This document shows positions 45,511 through 52,821 of a DNA stretch of 64,000 nucleotides, piece by piece. The stretch comes from Clostridium saccharobutylicum DSM 13864 (lineage in GTDB: Bacteria > Bacillota > Clostridia > Clostridiales > Clostridiaceae), in assembly GCF_000473995.1 (NCBI RefSeq), contig NC_022571.1, positions 3,999,416-4,063,415 of the forward strand, given 5' to 3'. The position numbers were made by a program, and so were the translations under genes. Each line of letters opens with the position of its first letter. Within the stretch, counting starts at the first letter, position 1. The notes under the pieces are model-generated. The model saw only the letters and a program-made list of their open reading frames with translations, did no database searches and was not told the DNA's origin.

Positions 45511-45660
45511 TAGATATCCAAATCAAGATTTAAATTTATATAGTAACTTACCGAAATAAAGGTTATGCATTTGTTTCGGTTACGTAGGACTATGAAAATA
45601 TCGCTGAAATGTTCTAAATATCTGGTTGTATCAACTTTAGCATGTCATTTTGACACAAAA
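45511..45660 (+). repeat. Left half of a dispersed hairpin repeat
   Basis: ATAGATATCCAAATCAAGATTTAAATTTATATAGTAACTTACCGAAAT followed by GCTGAAATGTTCTAAATATCTGGTTG parallels the left arm of 28890-29174. No right arm follows. Confidence 0.65.
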
Positions 45661-45780
45661 TTAAAGAACTTTATATAGTTATGTCAAGCATTGCAATACT
45701 TGTGTTATGTAATATATAATTAACTAAATGAATAATTGTAAATTATTATGTAAAAATAATGTAAAATTTATACTTAGGAG
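45661..45780 (+). promoter_or_regulatory. Upstream block shared with 51887-51985
   Basis: TTAAAGAACTTTAT ... GTTATGTARTATATAATTAACT ... AATTGTAAATT is common to the regions before the membrane protein gene at 45790 and the AhpD-like gene at 52010. It may be a duplicated promoter region (TATAAT-like box within TATATAATTAAC) or another repeat. Confidence 0.5.
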
Positions 45781-45789
45781 GAATATGTA

Positions 45790-46155
45790 GTGAATAGAAA
45801 TATATTATTGTCCTTCTCAAAATTTCTTGCATGGTTATTTATTATATGTACTATAATTATGCTTTTTATTATCTACAACAATATAGAAAATAATATTATT
45901 TCAACATTTGGGATGTTCTATTTTTATTTAGTGCTTTTAGTGGTTACATGCATACCATTAATTACTATTTTGAATTTAAGAAAGTTAAAATCGGTTCAAC
46001 TAAAAGAAAGGCTGTTTAAATTTATTGCTTTGTTTATTTTATTTAGCATTCTAAACTATGTTTTCGATTATACATTCAGACATTCAAATATAGATTTATT
46101 TAGAGAATTTTCAATTGCTTTTGGTTTAACATTTATCATTTCATTTAATGATTAA
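45790..46155 (+). CDS. Small four-helix membrane protein
   Basis: 121 residues with four hydrophobic stretches (FLAWLFIICTIIMLFIIY, IISTFGMFYFYLVLLVVTCIPLITIL, LFKFIALFILFSILNYVF, FSIAFGLTFIISF). GTG start with AGGAGGAATATGTA upstream. No recognised family. Shares its upstream DNA with the AhpD-like gene at 52010. Confidence 0.6.
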   Translation: MNRNILLSFSKFLAWLFIICTIIMLFIIYNNIENNIISTFGMFYFYLVLLVVTCIPLITILNLRKLKSVQLKERLFKFIALFILFSILNYVFDYTFRHSNIDLFREFSIAFGLTFIISFND

Positions 46156-46198
46156 TACACACAATTTTAATAAAGCTTGAATTACATGGTTCCACTCA

Positions 46199-46310
46199 TT
46201 GAGAATTTAATATATCACAAACATAGAAATTAGATACATGTTTGTGTAATAGGCCTTTGAAAATAAGCTGTTTAGGCTCTAAATGTAAGTTCGTTCAATA
46301 TATACTAGAT
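46199..46310 (+). repeat. Fragment of the GAGAATTTAATATATCACAAAC repeat
   Basis: GAGAATTTAATATATCACAAACATAGAAATTAGATACATGTTTGTG resembles 29299-29345 and the left part of the palindrome at 55358. Followed by TTTGAAAATAAGCTGTTTAGGCTC, a degenerate arm. No other feature in this gap. Confidence 0.5.
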
Positions 46311-46393
46311 TATTAACACTATTCATTAACATAGCCATTTTTTAAACAACAAGTAATTATATAAAATTTTCACAAACTGGAGTTGAGATAAAT

Positions 46394-46891
46394 ATGATAG
46401 AGAGAAACGAACAAAATGTATATGATATTTTAAATTTATTAGAAATTCAATATGTTAGATATGAACATAAACCAATATATACAATCGATGAAGCCAAAGA
46501 TTTAGATATATTGATTCCTGGAGGAAAATGCAAGAATCTTTTTCTTAGAAATGGAAAAGGCGATATTCATTACCTTGTAATTTTAGATGAAAATAAAAGC
46601 ATAGATTTAAAATTGTTGGCTAAACAAATAGGATCTACACGCTTATCATTTGCGTCTGAAGATAGATTATATAAATACCTAAAGCTTACACGTGGCTCTG
46701 TTACTCCATTTGGTATAATAAATGATATTAACAAGGAAGTAATAATTTTAATCGATAATGATTTAAAAAATGAAAAATTATTAAACTTTCATCCAAATGT
46801 TAATACAGCAACAATTGGTATATCATCTATAGATTTTGAAAAGTTTATTAAATATCATGAAAATAAATTTTGTTATATTGAAATAAACTAA
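46394..46891 (+). CDS. YbaK/ProX-type aminoacyl-tRNA deacylase
   Basis: 165 residues of the prolyl-tRNA editing fold: YVRYEHKPIYTIDEAKDLDILIPGGKCKNLFLRN (the conserved Lys in KNLFL), LVILDENKSIDLKLLAKQIG, RLSFASEDRLYKYLKLTRGSVTPFGIINDINKEV, FHPNVNTATIGISS. Free-standing proteins of this type hydrolyse mischarged tRNA, usually Ala-tRNA(Pro). CTGGAGTTG site before the ATG. Single gene between repeats. Confidence 0.88.
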   Translation: MIERNEQNVYDILNLLEIQYVRYEHKPIYTIDEAKDLDILIPGGKCKNLFLRNGKGDIHYLVILDENKSIDLKLLAKQIGSTRLSFASEDRLYKYLKLTRGSVTPFGIINDINKEVIILIDNDLKNEKLLNFHPNVNTATIGISSIDFEKFIKYHENKFCYIEIN

Positions 46892-46893
46892 GA

Positions 46894-47057
46894 TTAAGGC
46901 ACATGAAAAAAATAGCAAGTCCATCTGCCAAGCCTATTTTGCATCATGCTACGTCAGCGAATTCCTCTAATAGCCCGCTATTAGACAAATCCACTTCCTT
47001 GCCTGGCACAAAATAATCATGGCATTTTGGACTTGTTATTTTCTTTCATGTGCCTAA
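46894..47057. repeat. AAGGCACATGAAA repeat, complete copy
   Basis: About 160 bp with inverted ends TTAAGGCACATGAAAAAAATAGCAAGTCC (left) and the complement of GGACTTGTTATTTTCTTTCATGTGCCTAA (right). Interior GCATCATGCTACGTCAGCGAATTC...CCACTTCCTTGCCTGGCAC recurs in the copy at 47815-47925. A non-coding miniature element. Confidence 0.78.
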
Positions 47058-47080
47058 CTTAAATGTTAGGAGATAAAATC

Positions 47081-47584
47081 ATGAAAAATCTTGTTTTCAT
47101 AAATGGAACTATGGGAGTAGGAAAAACAGCAACAAGCAAAGAATTGCAAAAAATGTTACCTAATTGTGTTTTTCTTGACGGTGATTGGTGTTGGGATATG
47201 TCCCCTTTTATTGTGACCGATGAAACAAAAAAGATTGTTATTGATAATATTAGTTATATTCTAAATAATTTTATTTCTTGTTCAGAATATAAAAATATTA
47301 TTTTCTGTTGGGTAATGCATGAACAAAGTATTCTTGATGATGTATTGTCCAGATTAAACAAACATAATTGTATATTATATAAATTTTCTCTCGTATGTTC
47401 AGAACAATCATTAATTGCACGAATTACAAAAGATATTAAACAAAAAATAAGAAATAAAGATGTTATTGAAAGAAGTGTTCCAAGATTAAAAAATTATTTT
47501 GAAATGGATACACAAAAAATTGACGTAAGCAATATTTCTGCAAAAGAAACAGCAGAAATAATATATACACGTGTTATTGGATAA
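47081..47584 (+). CDS. P-loop NTPase, small AAA/kinase-like
   Basis: 167 residues with Walker A INGTMGVGKTATSKEL, FLDGDWCWDMSPF (Asp motif as in shikimate-kinase-like and chloramphenicol phosphotransferase-like proteins) and a C-terminal helical lid (SLIARITKDIKQKIRNKDVIERSVPRL). Start ATG 47081 with TAGGAG upstream; an earlier ATG at 47063 overlaps the repeat. Probably a small-molecule kinase; substrate unknown. Confidence 0.75.
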   Translation: MKNLVFINGTMGVGKTATSKELQKMLPNCVFLDGDWCWDMSPFIVTDETKKIVIDNISYILNNFISCSEYKNIIFCWVMHEQSILDDVLSRLNKHNCILYKFSLVCSEQSLIARITKDIKQKIRNKDVIERSVPRLKNYFEMDTQKIDVSNISAKETAEIIYTRVIG

Positions 47585-47587
47585 ATT

Positions 47588-47650
47588 ATAGATATCCAAA
47601 TCAAGACTTAGACTTATGTGGTAACTCATCGAAATCATATATATATTTTA
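47588..47650 (+). repeat. Left terminus of a dispersed hairpin repeat
   Basis: ATAGATATCCAAATCAAGACTTAGACTTATGTGGTAACTCATCGAAATCATATATATATTT, as at 49248 and 45511, without the rest of the element. Confidence 0.65.
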
Positions 47651-47743
47651 AAATTTAATTAAATACTTTTCCCCATTATTGTATATTGTTTTAAATTATA
47701 GTCAATAATGTTGATGAAAGCATGATAACCTAAACATAGAAAT

Positions 47744-47787
47744 AGAGATAGCGTTTTTTCAATCACCCACGCTATCTCTTTTTATTC
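47744..47787 (+). terminator. Terminator after the P-loop gene
   Basis: Arms AGAGATAGCGT / ACGCTATCTCT followed by TTTTTATT on the plus strand. Confidence 0.82.
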
Positions 47788-47814
47788 TAAAAATAATCTA
47801 ATATTTCCATCATG

Positions 47815-47925
47815 CTGCGTAAGTAAATTGACCTAATAGGCTCGCTATGAGGACAATTCACCTCCTTGCCTGATAAAAAATATCCATGATGAATTGGACT
47901 TGTTATTTATTTTCACGTGCCTTAT
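47815..47925 (-). repeat. AAGGCACRTGAAA repeat, partial copy overlapping a gene end
   Basis: CATCATGCTGCGTAAGTAAATT...CACCTCCTTGCCTGATAAAAAAT...GGACTTGTTATTTATTTTCACGTGCCTTAT matches the right two-thirds of 46894-47057. Its end encodes the last residues (DKARENK) and stop of the HxlR gene. Confidence 0.72.
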
Positions 47926-48256
47926 CATTCTCATATAATTTAGCATAATCAATAGCCCAATCACATAACGTTGATAATATTGGCAACAGACTTCTCCCAC
48001 GATCAGTAAGAGAATATTCTACTTTAAGAGGAATTTCCGTATAAACCTTTCTATTAACTAATCCACCTTCTTCTAATGATCTAAGTTGCTGTGTAAGCAT
48101 CTTTTGAGTTATGCTTGACAAAGTCCTTTTAAGTTCATTAAATCTCATAGTTTTTTTACCAAGGTGCCAAATTATAATCGGCTTCCACTTTCCCCCTATG
48201 ACATCTAATGTTAATTCCATAGAACAATTGTATTTTACTCCTTTAAATTCTATCAT
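47903..48256 (-). CDS. HxlR-family transcriptional regulator
   Basis: 117 residues, winged helix of HxlR type: CSMELTLDVIGGKWKPIIIWHLGKKTMRFNELKRTLSSITQKMLTQQLRSLEEGGLVNRKVYTEIPLKVEYSLTDRGRSLLPIL. CxxE/L...GGKW is the family hallmark and the early Cys may sense redox or electrophiles. Start at 48256 with AAGGAGTTAAA; upstream in-frame ATGs extend into the divergent promoter. Likely controls the nitroreductase gene it faces. The C-terminus is provided by a repeat. Confidence 0.88.
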   Translation of the reverse strand: MIEFKGVKYNCSMELTLDVIGGKWKPIIIWHLGKKTMRFNELKRTLSSITQKMLTQQLRSLEEGGLVNRKVYTEIPLKVEYSLTDRGRSLLPILSTLCDWAIDYAKLYENDKARENK

Positions 48257-48432
48257 TTTAACTCCTTTTTTATGTAAACTTACTTTATCACATTCTACTT
48301 TAAGTATACAATAAGTAACCATGTTCCTAAAAAGTGCGTACTTGATACTGATAGCATAATGGTATAAATTATATTTTATCATAACAACTTCAAATATAAT
48401 CTATAATTTCCAAATAATTAGGAGTGATATTA

Positions 48433-49245
48433 ATGGAATTAATAAATGTAAATCAATCTAAATGTATTAAATGCGGGATTTGTTCAAAGGTATGCCCATG
48501 TGCAGTTTTGTCCATGACCCAAAATGGTCCTACTGCAGTAACTAGTGAAAGTAACTGCATTGGTTGTGGTCATTGCGTTGCTGCATGTCCTAATGGAGCA
48601 CTTGATAATGTCAAATCTCCTTCAAGTAGTCAAGCAAATTCGGACAACCTTCCAGTTATGGATTCAAAAACTGCACAATATTTTCTTAGATCTCGTCGTT
48701 CAGTACGCTGCTATAAGGATACCCCTGTACCTAAGGAAAAACTACTAGAATTAGTAAACATTGCACACTATGCTCCTACTGCTAGCAACAGCCAAGGAAT
48801 TTCTTATGTAATTGTGGATAATAAAGAAATATTAAAGAAAGCAACTGAAGTTATAATTGAATGGATGGAACAACAGCTTGATAAGCCTTACCATTGGTCC
48901 TTTCCAAGACATGTCAAAAATTATAGAGATACTGGAATAGATTCAATTTTGCGTAGTGCACCACATATTATTCTAGCCACAGCTCCAAAGAACTTTAGAA
49001 ATGGAAGAGAAAATACACTATTTTCATTCTCTTATCTTGAATTATACGCACCTACAATTGGACTCGGTTCCTGCTTTGCTGGATTATTTGAAATGTGTGC
49101 ATTTTCAGGATACTCACCACTATTAGAACTATTCAATATTCCTAAAGATAAAGTAATAACAGGAGCGGTCATGGTTGGATATCCAAAATATAAATATAAG
49201 AAGATAGTTGATAGAAATCCTTTAGAAGTTAATTATATTGAATAG
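48433..49245 (+). CDS. Ferredoxin-nitroreductase fusion protein
   Basis: 270 residues. N-terminal 2x4Fe-4S ferredoxin domain (CIKCGICSKVCPCAVL and CIGCGHCVAACPNGAL), linker, then a nitroreductase domain (about 80-270): SRRSVRCYKDTPVPKEKLLELV (FMN phosphate contacts), APTASNSQGISYV, GLGSCFAGLF, TGAVMVGYPKY. Reduces nitro or quinone-type compounds using ferredoxin electrons and FMN. Start ATG 48433 with AGGAGTGATATTA. Divergent HxlR regulator upstream. Confidence 0.9.
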   Translation: MELINVNQSKCIKCGICSKVCPCAVLSMTQNGPTAVTSESNCIGCGHCVAACPNGALDNVKSPSSSQANSDNLPVMDSKTAQYFLRSRRSVRCYKDTPVPKEKLLELVNIAHYAPTASNSQGISYVIVDNKEILKKATEVIIEWMEQQLDKPYHWSFPRHVKNYRDTGIDSILRSAPHIILATAPKNFRNGRENTLFSFSYLELYAPTIGLGSCFAGLFEMCAFSGYSPLLELFNIPKDKVITGAVMVGYPKYKYKKIVDRNPLEVNYIE

Positions 49246-49247
49246 CT

Positions 49248-49531
49248 ATAAACAGATAACTTATAACCTAAACTTATGTGGTAACTCACCGAAATCATAT
49301 ATATATTTGTTCCATTGGACTTATGAAATTTTCGCTGGAAGATTCTAAATGGGAGCTTGTATCCATTTCTGCATGTTCTAAATATTCATTTTGACAAGCA
49401 GTAAATGTAACAAGCTCCCATTAAGAATCTTCAACAGCTCAATTTCAAATGCCTCTTTCACAAATATATATATGATTTCTAGTGACGATATTAACTACAA
49501 ATAAGTTTAGTTCTTAAATTGGATATCTATA
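49248..49531 (+). repeat. Long hairpin repeat, full copy
   Basis: Begins ATAACTTATAACCTAAACTTATGTGGTAACTCACCGAAAT and ends TTAAATTGGATATCTATAGG. Central arms GAAGATTCTAAATGGGAGCTTGTA and TACAAGCTCCCATTTAGAATCTTC-like (as AACAAGCTCCCATTAAGAATCTTCAA) are almost complementary. Inverted relative at about 36070-36345. Confidence 0.8.
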
Positions 49532-49764
49532 GGCGGATGTAATTAAACAAAATTTTAAAGACTTTTGAATTGATATAATTAATTGATTTAGAGTCTAGAA
49601 ACATAAATATTTCATTCCACGCAATACTAAATATATTGAATTAATAATATTTAGCAAATTAAAATTCACTAAACATTTTCGTATATTAGCAGTAATCTAT
49701 GTTAAATTTTAATAACTTTAGAATTTGTTTGATAATATAATTCTTTTAACTATTTTTAATACAA
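49532..49764. other. Intergenic AT-rich DNA, no gene seen
   Basis: Nothing recognisable between the repeat and the terminator at 49765. Confidence 0.4.
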
Positions 49765-49799
49765 AAAAGTAAGATAAATTAATTTTCTATCTTACTTTT
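49765..49799 (-). terminator. Terminator of the ABC-2 exporter operon
   Basis: Arms AAAAGTAAGATA / TATCTTACTTTT; the minus strand continues TTGTATT. Lies 120 bp past the permease stop. Confidence 0.7.
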
Positions 49800-49921
49800 A
49801 TTATTTTATGTTTTTTAATTAAGAAATATATGACACAACATCTCCAACAACATATAATTTAAAATTACATTCAAATATACTCTTTAATTTGAATATTATA
49901 TTTTAAAAATTCTTTCCTCAT

Positions 49922-50650
49922 TTATCTTGCAACAATGCTATCTTTCTTTATATTATATATAACTATAGCAACTATCATCATTATAAAAATATAAATAAAT
50001 ACTTTTAAAAGATCACTAATATATGATGTATAATTAAAAACATCTATAATTGCCTGAGTTGCATAATATCCTGGCAATATCTTTTCTAAAGTAATTAAAA
50101 GATCTGGCGCCTGAGGCCATATTACCTTGTTTGCATTGGTTGCCATCGCTAATATATATATAGGGAAAGATAAAGTTTGTAATGTAACTGAATCACATAA
50201 GATTCCAAGGCATAAACCAATTAAAACATAAAATATACTCAAACATAAAACAATTAATTCAAGATTTAATAACTGTATGTTTAAGTTAAGTCTGTATATT
50301 ACCGCACCAAATAGAACAATTACTACTTCAATTAAAAACCCTAATAAAGTCTGTACTAAAGTAGTAGTAATTATAAATTTTGCTGGCGTATACGGTGTTG
50401 TAACTAATACATTGCCTATATACATCTTCTCTCTAGCGACACGGCTACTTAATGTATTTATCCCACCACCTATAGTAGCAAAAACAGAACATAAAACTGC
50501 AAATATAGTAATTAATTGATTATTTCCACTTTCAGCCTTTGTAATAGTAACTAATATAACATAGAAAATCAATGGAACAATTAATGAAAAAGAAATAAAT
50601 CTCTTATTACGTATTATTTTCAAAAACTCATAACTTATAATTTTCCTCAT
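49922..50650 (-). CDS. ABC-2 type permease
   Basis: 242 residues with six hydrophobic helices, opening MRKIISYEFLKIIRNKRFISFSLIVPLIFYVILV, typical of ABC-2 exporter permeases (drug or peptide exporters). Positively charged loop LSSRVAREKMYIGNVLVTTPY after helix 2 is the usual coupling region. Site AGGAGATGATGGT upstream. Works with the ATPase encoded 15 bp upstream. Confidence 0.85.
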   Translation of the reverse strand: MRKIISYEFLKIIRNKRFISFSLIVPLIFYVILVTITKAESGNNQLITIFAVLCSVFATIGGGINTLSSRVAREKMYIGNVLVTTPYTPAKFIITTTLVQTLLGFLIEVVIVLFGAVIYRLNLNIQLLNLELIVLCLSIFYVLIGLCLGILCDSVTLQTLSFPIYILAMATNANKVIWPQAPDLLITLEKILPGYYATQAIIDVFNYTSYISDLLKVFIYIFIMMIVAIVIYNIKKDSIVAR

Positions 50651-50665
50651 ACCATCATCTCCTCT

Positions 50666-51493
50666 TTACATATATAATTCACGATATATATCTTTAACTT
50701 TTTTGAATCTCTCCTCAAATCTATAATTATTCTTATTTAAATAATCAATTATAGAATCTCGCTTCTTCATATCACATATATATAATTTATCATCTTCAAT
50801 GTTTCCACCTAATACCTGCTGAACATTTGAAACTTCTTCTTCATTACCAGATATAATAATTATTTTTGTACTAACAAGTTCTGATTTATTAACATCTTTT
50901 ATAATTTTTCCATCCTTTAAAAATATAAATCTGTTACAATAATCATTTAGCTCATCTAAATGATGTAGTGTTACAAAAACTGTTTTCTGCTTTTCTTTAA
51001 TCTTCTTTATATTTGTCCAAAAAGCTTTGCATGCTTGCACATCCATTCCTACTGTTGGCTCATCAAGAAAAAGTATTTTAGGATCAGATGCTATTGAAAT
51101 AGCAAATGATAATCTTCTTTTTTGACCACCTGATAAATTTGCAACTAAGACCTTTTTTTCATTTTCTAAATCAATAATCTTTAATAAATAATTTGTATCT
51201 ACTTTTGATTTATAATAACTTTTATGCAATTCTATAGTTTCCGCCACTCTTAAATTATCTGGAAAATAATCATTCTGATGCATTACTCCTACCTCTCTTT
51301 TTACAGAGAAGTCACGCTTTATTTCTCCTTCATCAATACTTATCAAACCCAATATAGCTCGAATTGTAGTTGTCTTACCTGAACCATTAGGTCCCATAAG
51401 TGCTACACACTGTCCGTTATCAACTTTAAAAGATACACCGTCTAAAACAATTTTACTCTTAAATTTTTTTTTTACATTTCTCAATTCTAACAT
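50666..51493 (-). CDS. ABC transporter ATP-binding protein
   Basis: 275 residues with Walker A GPNGSGKTT, Q-loop VMHQNDYFPDNLRVAE, signature NLSGGQKRRLSFAISIA, Walker B ILFLDEPTVGMD and LHHLDELNDYC. C-terminal ~70 residues are an extension seen in drug-exporter ATPases. Good GGGAGGAAAC site. Forms an exporter with the ABC-2 permease downstream; substrate unknown. Confidence 0.9.
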   Translation of the reverse strand: MLELRNVKKKFKSKIVLDGVSFKVDNGQCVALMGPNGSGKTTTIRAILGLISIDEGEIKRDFSVKREVGVMHQNDYFPDNLRVAETIELHKSYYKSKVDTNYLLKIIDLENEKKVLVANLSGGQKRRLSFAISIASDPKILFLDEPTVGMDVQACKAFWTNIKKIKEKQKTVFVTLHHLDELNDYCNRFIFLKDGKIIKDVNKSELVSTKIIIISGNEEEVSNVQQVLGGNIEDDKLYICDMKKRDSIIDYLNKNNYRFEERFKKVKDIYRELYM

Positions 51494-51560
51494 AAGTTTC
51501 CTCCCATTATTACCAATCTATGTTTCATTTATTTGAAATTGGTGTTATTGACCTTGAAAT

Positions 51561-51775
51561 TTAAAATTTATTATCTTCTATTGCTATAGTTCTCTCTGGC
51601 AAGCATGAAAATTTAGTATTAAATCGACTATATAAATCAATCAATGCACCTATATATTGATTTTAATTAATTCACTAACATTTTTATTATAATCACATAT
51701 TTTTATGATTCTATGATTTTCATCAAGTTTTATTTCTAAACATCCAAAGCACAAATTATCATTTAAAGTATACAT
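51561..51775 (-). pseudogene. Small frameshifted gene of unknown function
   Basis: Reading from ATG 51775 gives NLCFGCLEIKLDENHRIIKI, then a stop. In a shifted frame it continues GALIDLYSRFNTKFSCLPER, ending at 51561. The span is one base short of 72 codons, so a single-base deletion would explain it. There is no strong ribosome site and no recognised family. May be a relic upstream of the ABC operon. Confidence 0.35.
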
Positions 51776-51886
51776 TGTCCCTATTTGTTTTATTTAATAA
51801 TTTTTTATTCTTTCAAAAACTTTCTCTTGCTTATTACTTACTAATATTCCATTATAACACAAATTTTTTATAATCTTATTTCAAAA

Positions 51887-51985
51887 TTAAAGAACTTTAT
51901 TATTTATGTTAAATATTTGAATGTTTATAGTTATGTAGTATATAATTAACTGCATAAACAATTGTAAATTTTTGTGAAATAAAAT
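51887..51985 (+). promoter_or_regulatory. Upstream block shared with 45661-45780
   Basis: TTAAAGAACTTTATTATTTATG ... GTTATGTAGTATATAATTAACTGCATAAACAATTGTAAATTT parallels the region before the gene at 45790. TATATAAT could act as a -10 box. Confidence 0.5.
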
Positions 51986-52009
51986 AATAATATACTAGTG
52001 GGAATAACT

Positions 52010-52348
52010 ATGAACAGTAAAGAAATGCGAGAATATCGAAAGAAATATAATTTGAAACTTACAGAGACTGATGATTTCTTTAAAGACTTTGGAGCATTGG
52101 ATGATAGTACATATTCTGCTGGCGCTATTGATAAAAAGCATAAAGAACTTATGGGATTAGCCATTTCAGTAGTTAGCCGTTGTAATGAGTGTATTTGTTA
52201 TCATATAGAGGGTTGTTTAAATGCTAAAGCTAACATAGACGAAATTATGGAAGCAATAAAGATTGGAGTTATTGGCGGTGGTTCTATAACTTACCCTAAT
52301 GCAAGATTTGCTATGCAAGTATTAGAAGAATTTACATTGGAAAAATAA
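52010..52348 (+). CDS. Carboxymuconolactone decarboxylase/AhpD-like protein
   Basis: 112 residues. The AhpD-like core has HKELMGLAISVVSRCNECICYHIEGCLNAKANIDEIMEAIKIGVIGGGSITYPNARFAMQVLEEF; C-x2-C-x3-H is the redox-active motif of this family. Start ATG 52010 (weak GTGGGA site); an in-frame GTG at 51998 is an alternative. Likely an alkylhydroperoxidase-type or thiol-disulfide enzyme in oxidative defence. Confidence 0.85.
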   Translation: MNSKEMREYRKKYNLKLTETDDFFKDFGALDDSTYSAGAIDKKHKELMGLAISVVSRCNECICYHIEGCLNAKANIDEIMEAIKIGVIGGGSITYPNARFAMQVLEEFTLEK

Positions 52349-52399
52349 AATATTTTATTAGGATTATATTGCAAAATATTACTAAGACTTGAATTATAC

Positions 52400-52812
52400 A
52401 CTTCCTTATTACAAATATGTATCTAATTTCGGCTGCGATTCACATATGCTCTATTCTCATTGCGGGTACAACTTGCAGTCTTAGAAACATCTATCAAAAT
52501 TTTCAGTAACCGAAACAAATGCACAACCTCTATTTCGGCTAGATATTATTTAAGACTTATAATTAGAATGTGTTTCCATACCAGAAAGTAAAGGTACTCT
52601 TTTGTAAGCATTGCATTTAGAATATGGCTATAGGTCTTTCTTCAGTAAAGTTGTTCAATTCTTGCTTATACCCAGCTTGTCTGAGGAACATGCAGGAATT
52701 GAGCAACTCTTACTGTTAGAAATCCATAGCCATATTCTATAGCAATCGAACAACAGAGTACCCCTACTTTCGGCTAATCACCACATAATTCTAAGTTAAA
52801 AATTGTTTATCT
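52400..52812. repeat. Composite of dispersed repeats
   Basis: Contains TTTCGGCTGCGATTCACATATGCTCTATTCTCATTGCG (as at 57720-57765), TTATAATTAGAATGTGTTTCCATACCAGAAAGTAAAGG (as in 29.45 kb) and GTTGTTCAATTCTTGCTTATACCCAGCTTGTCTGAGGAACATG...CACCACATAA (as at 35930-36070). No gene in this gap. Confidence 0.7.
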
Positions 52813-52821
52813 ATATGAAAA

